A DNA stretch of 64,000 nucleotides from NCBI GenBank assembly GCA_001600495.1, contig BCKE01000001.1, forward strand, positions 201,715 to 265,714. Reading direction: 5' to 3'. Made by a program: the position numbers and the translations under genes. The stretch's first letter is position 1; each line of letters opens with the position of its first letter. Origin of the DNA: Pilasporangium apinafurcum. Its lineage: Eukaryota > Oomycota > Peronosporomycetes > Pythiales > Pythiaceae. Below the pieces are notes generated by a model that was not told where the DNA came from, made no database searches, and saw nothing but the letters and a program-made list of their open reading frames with translations. This document shows positions 59,654 through 64,000 of the stretch, one piece after another.

Positions 59654-60452
59654 TTTCCTTGAATGTCGTGGTTTGTTAGGCACAAGACACAGTTTTGATT
59701 GCTACCTCTCTTATCAGAGGTGGATGAAAAGTGAAGCGGAGCGAGGAGGAGAGAAAAGTGAGAGTTAACTCTGTCCTGCAAATGAAGAAGAAGAAAAATT
59801 TGAAAGTAAGCTCCATCTGCGAAACGTACAAGAAAAAAGAGAGAATACGCAAGTCGCTGACTCATGCTCAAGCAGCCGCATCCCGAGATCTATCTGGAGA
59901 GAAAGATGCATTTTGGTGTATTGGCAGGTCGCTCTGGGTAAGAGGAAATTAAATAGTCATCGTGTGATTACCAAACGAGAAAAAAAAAGAATCGCCGATA
60001 GTAGTAGTAGTAATAGGAAAATAGGAATAGCAGGCAGAGGGAGAGAAAAGATATACAAGAAGAATTACGAACAAACAAACGGGCAATTGAACAAGAAATT
60101 CAAGCGACTTCACCATGGGAATATGAGGAAAAATGTAAATAAGCACGATGGCTGACCAATGTAAGAATAGCTATAAAAACAACTAATGTAAGATGGAGAC
60201 GATTTTTCAATGAAGCAGCCCCATACGAAGCATTCTGTTGCCTTGCAACTCTTGGGGTTTGTCGAAGATTCTAACACTGTCTCTGTTAGGATATATAACT
60301 GCAATAAACATTGATATAAATTCTAACAAATTTTGTTATGAAATCATGCGATGATTGGTCAAAAAGGGACTGTTTGATCAATGGTGCTGCACCAATGAAA
60401 GAAACGTCGCAAGCTCAAGGCAAGACGAGAAGCTACCGATTGATTGAGCATC
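59654..60452. other. Intergenic, purine-rich spacer
   Basis: About 800 bp between two plus-strand genes. The plus strand is A/G-rich from 59730 to 60080 with short (agt)n runs near 60000. No gene is supported. Confidence 0.45.
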
Positions 60453-61238
60453 ATGGCTCCAACGAAGCGGCTGAATTTAAACAACGCTCAGGACAATGGA
60501 TCGTCCACTGCTTCCTCTTCGTCTGAAGATGAAGGTGAACACACGGTTCACCAGCAAGAAAGTGAGGAGTCTCAGTCCGAAGACGAGTCCGATGAGTAAG
60601 TTTGTGCCACTGCACGATAATGTTTGCTATTCGACAGTAATGTGAAATGCGGTTAGTTACTGATCGTAATTGATTTATGCAGCGAGTTTGAGATTCCTCC
60701 TGGTTTTGAGAGCGTGAAAGGCAGCTCTGCAATCACACGAGAAACGGTACTATCAGAAGACAAAGAACTATGGCTATTCAAATTGCCCAAACATGTACGT
60801 GTGCTACCTCTTCAAACAGGCGAATAAGAATCACGTTATTGATAGTTCTCTTCATTGTCTGTACGTTTGTAATAGATGGATGCATCTGCGCTAGCGAATA
60901 TATCGTTCAAAGTGGACAAGAAGGTTACGCCCGGCGATGTTGTTACACATATTACTCGTGACGAGAAGAAATATCAATTGCAACATGAAGACGCTTTACT
61001 CACCAACCAGTTGGTGAATGCGTTCCCAACTGCATCGGACCGTAAGAAATTTGCATTGGCAAAGCCATTTGCGCGGTGTTTTTCACTCGTAGAAGATAGA
61101 ACGAGCAGTCCTACTGAGTTGAAGAAGCGAGAGGTAGCAAAAGAACCTGCAGCATCCAAGGAGAAGACAAAGCATCGGAGCAGTAGTGAGAAGGATCGAA
61201 GCCAATCGAAGCACAAGAAAGCTAAGCACAAAAAGTAG
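60453..61238 (+). CDS. POLR1G: RNA polymerase I subunit RPA34.5 / PAF49 homologue
   Basis: Three exons, 60453-60595, 60683-60794 and 60876-61238, 618 nt, 205 aa. The acidic N-terminus leads to FEIPPGFESVKG and the domain motif KELWLFKLPKHMDASALANISF, matching the A34.5 dimerisation region. ALLTNQLVNAFP and FALAKPFARCFSLVE follow. The C-terminus is a Lys/Ser-rich tail (KHRSSSEKDRSQSKHKKAKH), as in the family. A34.5 pairs with A49 on Pol I. Sequence conservation in this family is low, so the call rests on the ELWL..LP motif, size and tail. Confidence 0.7.
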
Positions 61239-61349
61239 AAATAATAGAAAGCACTCGATTTTTGTTCATGGTTATTTGCACACTTACTTGATTTTTATAC
61301 GTTTTATCTTCGCTTTCTGCGTGTGTGTGTGCTTGACTTGCTTTCATGT

Positions 61350-64000
61350 CTAAAAGAGCAATAATGGCTCATCCGTTGTTTCCTGTTTCTTGGTGTTCTT
61401 GTCCTTGCTTCGCTTGTCCTTTTTGGAGCTTTTCTTTTCCTTCAGGCTGCTGGTGTCTTCGTGTTTTGTTGAACGTGATTTGGTGCTGCTCCCATTGTGT
61501 CGTTGCTTCGAAGAGCTACTGCTCTTCTTCTTCGAATGGTGGCGGTCACGGTCACCGACTTCGCCCTCACCTTCAGCTGAGCTTATGTTCTCATAGACAT
61601 TTTCTTTAGATTCTCTCGACCGGGACGACTTTTTCTTTTTCTGCGCGCTATCGTCGTCGTGTCTCGACTTGGGTTTTGACTTTGAAGACGAATATTTTTT
61701 GCCATTACGTTCTTCTCGGCTAGATGACTTCGACTTCTTCTTCTTGCTCTTTTTGTCAGATTGCTCGGTATCCATTCTTGTTTGTCGATGGTATAAATGT
61801 TCATCTGGGATCTTCTCATTTACTCCTAGTGGGATACTCAAATCAACAGCCGACAAGTCCATATCCTACATTGGGAAAGGATGCGAGTATTAGACAACTG
61901 TATCTTATACCTTCATTAAATATGATAGAGTCCCATACCTCGTCTATTAATGATTTCTTCTTCAATCGGCGACGATCTTCATCACTTGAACGTGCACCAT
62001 CAGGCATAAGTTCGTCCTCCAGGATAGCGCGGGACTTTTTGGATTTCTGTTTGCAATAAAACAGTCTCAGTTCCGCAGTTCCTCATGTCCACTGCATATA
62101 AAGTCCAATCCAATCGTACCTTCGATTCTCTTTTCTTCTTCTTCTTGTTCGTGTCTAGAGCATTCATGATCTCCGCAAATCCCTGCAAGTTAATAGGCAA
62201 AACAAGATTAGAGACAACAGTCAAAGCGATTGAAATCACAAGTGGTACATACTCCATGACTGACGGTTTCATTGCTGTTGTTGGCATTTGCAGATAAATA
62301 GAAAGGGTCCGTACGCAAGCGCTCCTTTTCGCGCGCAAGTCTTCGCTCGGTCTCCTCTCTATCGTTCTCCGATTCAGATGAAGATGAGGAGCTATCATCA
62401 TATCTATCAATAGAACCTTTCCGGTTCTTGGATGACTTCCGTGGTGGAGACTGGTCAAATCCATCATAGCTACTATGCGACTGCTGGACAAATGACACTT
62501 CCAGATCATCGTCATGAGAGAACGCAGAAACATCCCCGCCAGATTCCAAAAATGAAGCTTCTGTCGAACTCAATGGTTCATCCAAATCAAGACCAGCAGG
62601 CAAAGGCACTTTACGCTGCGCCTTCGCACCAACTGGAGCGAGACGCTCCACAAAATAGGAATTCAAGATCCTCAAACGTGTATCTGCATTCAAAGATGCG
62701 TTCGCATCAAACGCACGCGAAGCACGCTCCTCAGGAGAGAGAGCACCCAAGCCCATTCCCAATGACATCAAAATTTGTTGCAATGACACAGCTCGCTCCT
62801 GGACTTCAATGTGTTCACTCTGAATAAAGGCTGGCAATCGTTCAAGTACCATCTCCGTGAGTTTTTCGACCGATTGTTCGTCGCATTTTTCAGCCAGAGC
62901 TGTGATAAATTTCAGCAGGGCTTGAATATACACAGTCTGAACGTGCGCTGGCAAACTGGTTGTACGAGGTTGTAGCATTTCGTCCGCCAAGTCCTCGATC
63001 CGCGCCAGTTTTTCCTCTTCCGAATCAAGCTCCGCATCTTCGTCATCATCATCTTCTTCGTCATCCACATCTTCCAGGTATTCCATCACATACTCGCCCG
63101 TGATCCACGCTGCCGCATAATACACTTCACACAACGTCGATGCGCCAGGACCACTTAGTGCATCTTTTTCCATTAGCAAGTCAATCATATTCTCGACCAT
63201 GACACTGCGCACACTCTTCACACGCACAGCAATATCCACGAGTTGCCGTGCTACTTCTACACCATGCGATTTTGTGCGTACATTGTCACCCTTCACGCCA
63301 GCGATATTGTTTCCGATTGATGAGAACGGCGATGAACCATCGATCATCGCGGACGAATTTCCAGGTACACGTGCGAGTTGCACGAGCACGTGGATATACC
63401 AGTCAAAGTCATGAATGTTTTCGTATTTGTTGACTGAGCAGACATGCAGGATACGCGTGATAAGCTCCTGGCGGTATGTGCCATCGGCGGAGAGTGTTTG
63501 TCGCATCAGTTCACGGATAATCTGCGCAGCATTATCTGGATTCACCATCCCAGCCAGCAATTCCAGTGCACGCATGCGAATGGTGATATCATCGACCGAC
63601 AAGCATTCCACGATCAACGCTTGGTGCTCCGTGATCACATAAGGATGCGAGAGCATCAAATTACTCAGTCCCACCAATCCTAAGTAGCGTAGATTCTGAT
63701 CGGGATCTTCAATGTAGCGTCGAAGATGATCATTACAGAGCCGTACGACTGCTGGAACATTCCTTGGCTGCGCACCGTCGCTTTTCTTGGTATACAACAA
63801 CGCTGTCGTGACTGTACTGATGCATTCATATAAAAGCGATTTTGCTGGAGTGTTTTGAATCACCGTCGCGAGCGGATCAAGCAATTTTCGCGCCAGCCGC
63901 GGCTCTTCCGGCACCAAACTTGCCAGCAACTTCACGACCTTGATCAGCATCCAGTTGTTCGACGAAGTCGTCAGTAACCGGAAGAATTGAGGTGCCAATC
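61350..64000 (-). CDS. AP3D1: AP-3 complex subunit delta (partial, runs off the right edge)
   Basis: The visible exons are >64000-62253, 62182-62120, 62046-61939 and 61865-61350, all in phase. The adaptin trunk reads APQFFRLLTTSSNNWMLIKVVKLL, PEEPRLARKLLDPL, KSLLYECISTVTTALL, LRYLGLVGLSNLMLSHPYV and DDITIRMRALELLAGMV, which is the delta-adaptin solenoid. An acidic linker (EEDDDDEDAELDSEEE) and the hinge with TDPFYLSANAN follow. The tail is an extremely Lys/Ser/Arg-rich disordered region ending at 61350. AP-3 sorts cargo from Golgi/endosomes to lysosome-related organelles. The N-terminal exons lie beyond position 64000. Confidence 0.93.

Overview
The window is nuclear DNA from a eukaryote with a compact genome. 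It holds about 40 protein-coding genes, mostly 0.3-3 kb long, with short GT-AG introns and intergenic gaps of roughly 100-500 bp. The gene content includes ciliary or flagellar proteins (a B9D1 homologue, a BART-domain protein), a plant-type glutaminyl cyclase, SK-type and CLC-type channels, and tandem KIX/F-box/LRR proteins. Together these point to a stramenopile, most likely an oomycete with flagellate zoospores and a small genome. That assignment is inferred from protein character and gene structure, not from a database search. The exon models were built by hand; for nearly every spliced gene the exon lengths sum to a multiple of three and the junctions restore family-typical residues.

Layout. 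0.9-4.2 kb: CLC Cl-/H+ exchanger (-). 4.6-8.6 kb: DENR (+), an unknown acidic/Met-rich protein (+), SK-like K+ channel (-), DPM3 (+). 9.2-12.2 kb: TFIIB (+), CHIC/Golga7/Erf4-like protein (-), Rad6-type E2 (+). 12.5-15.9 kb: ARMC6 (-), a rearranged locus with a decayed Vma22-like copy abutting an antisense ankyrin fragment, then the intact Vma22/CCDC115 homologue (+). 16.5-20.7 kb: two inverted choline-phosphate cytidylyltransferase paralogues flanking an Rgp1 homologue. 20.9-25.1 kb: B9D1 (-), pinin+SAP (+), a Fanzor/TnpB fragment (-), TMEM258 (+). 25.6-30.7 kb: AMPK beta (-), a small basic protein (-), EB1 (+), BART protein (+). 30.8-38.0 kb: IQ/coiled-coil protein (-) and two KIX/F-box/LRR paralogues (-). 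38.9-43.9 kb: WDHD1/Ctf4 (-), phosducin-like protein (+), an unknown ORF (+). 44.2-47.1 kb: GatC (-), a PET100-like protein (+), COMMD2 (-), LSM7 (+). 47.5-51.2 kb: glutaminyl cyclase (-), COQ6 (+), PIG-P (-). 51.2-52.9 kb: gene-poor, with possible decayed coding. 52.9-64 kb: PP1-docking-like protein (-), METTL9 (-), DBR1 (-), PAM2 protein (+), RPA34.5 (+), AP-3 delta (-, running off the right edge).

Most genes are housekeeping: ER glycosylation and GPI synthesis (DPM3, TMEM258, PIG-P), membrane lipid synthesis (two CCTs), endolysosomal traffic and acidification (CLC, Vma22, Rgp1, AP-3, COMMD2), RNA metabolism (LSM7, DBR1, pinin), transcription (TFIIB, RPA34.5), replication (WDHD1, Rad6) and mitochondria (GatC, COQ6, PET100-like). 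Many neighbours are head-to-head pairs sharing 100-450 bp promoters.

The most interesting signals are: the Fanzor (eukaryotic TnpB) remnant at 23.9-24.4 kb; near-identical tracts inside otherwise diverged inverted CCT paralogues, suggesting gene conversion; twin palindromes in front of the Vma22 gene and its broken copy; the KIX/F-box/LRR architecture; and an AUG-only first exon in TMEM258. No tRNA, rRNA, CRISPR array or intact transposon was seen.
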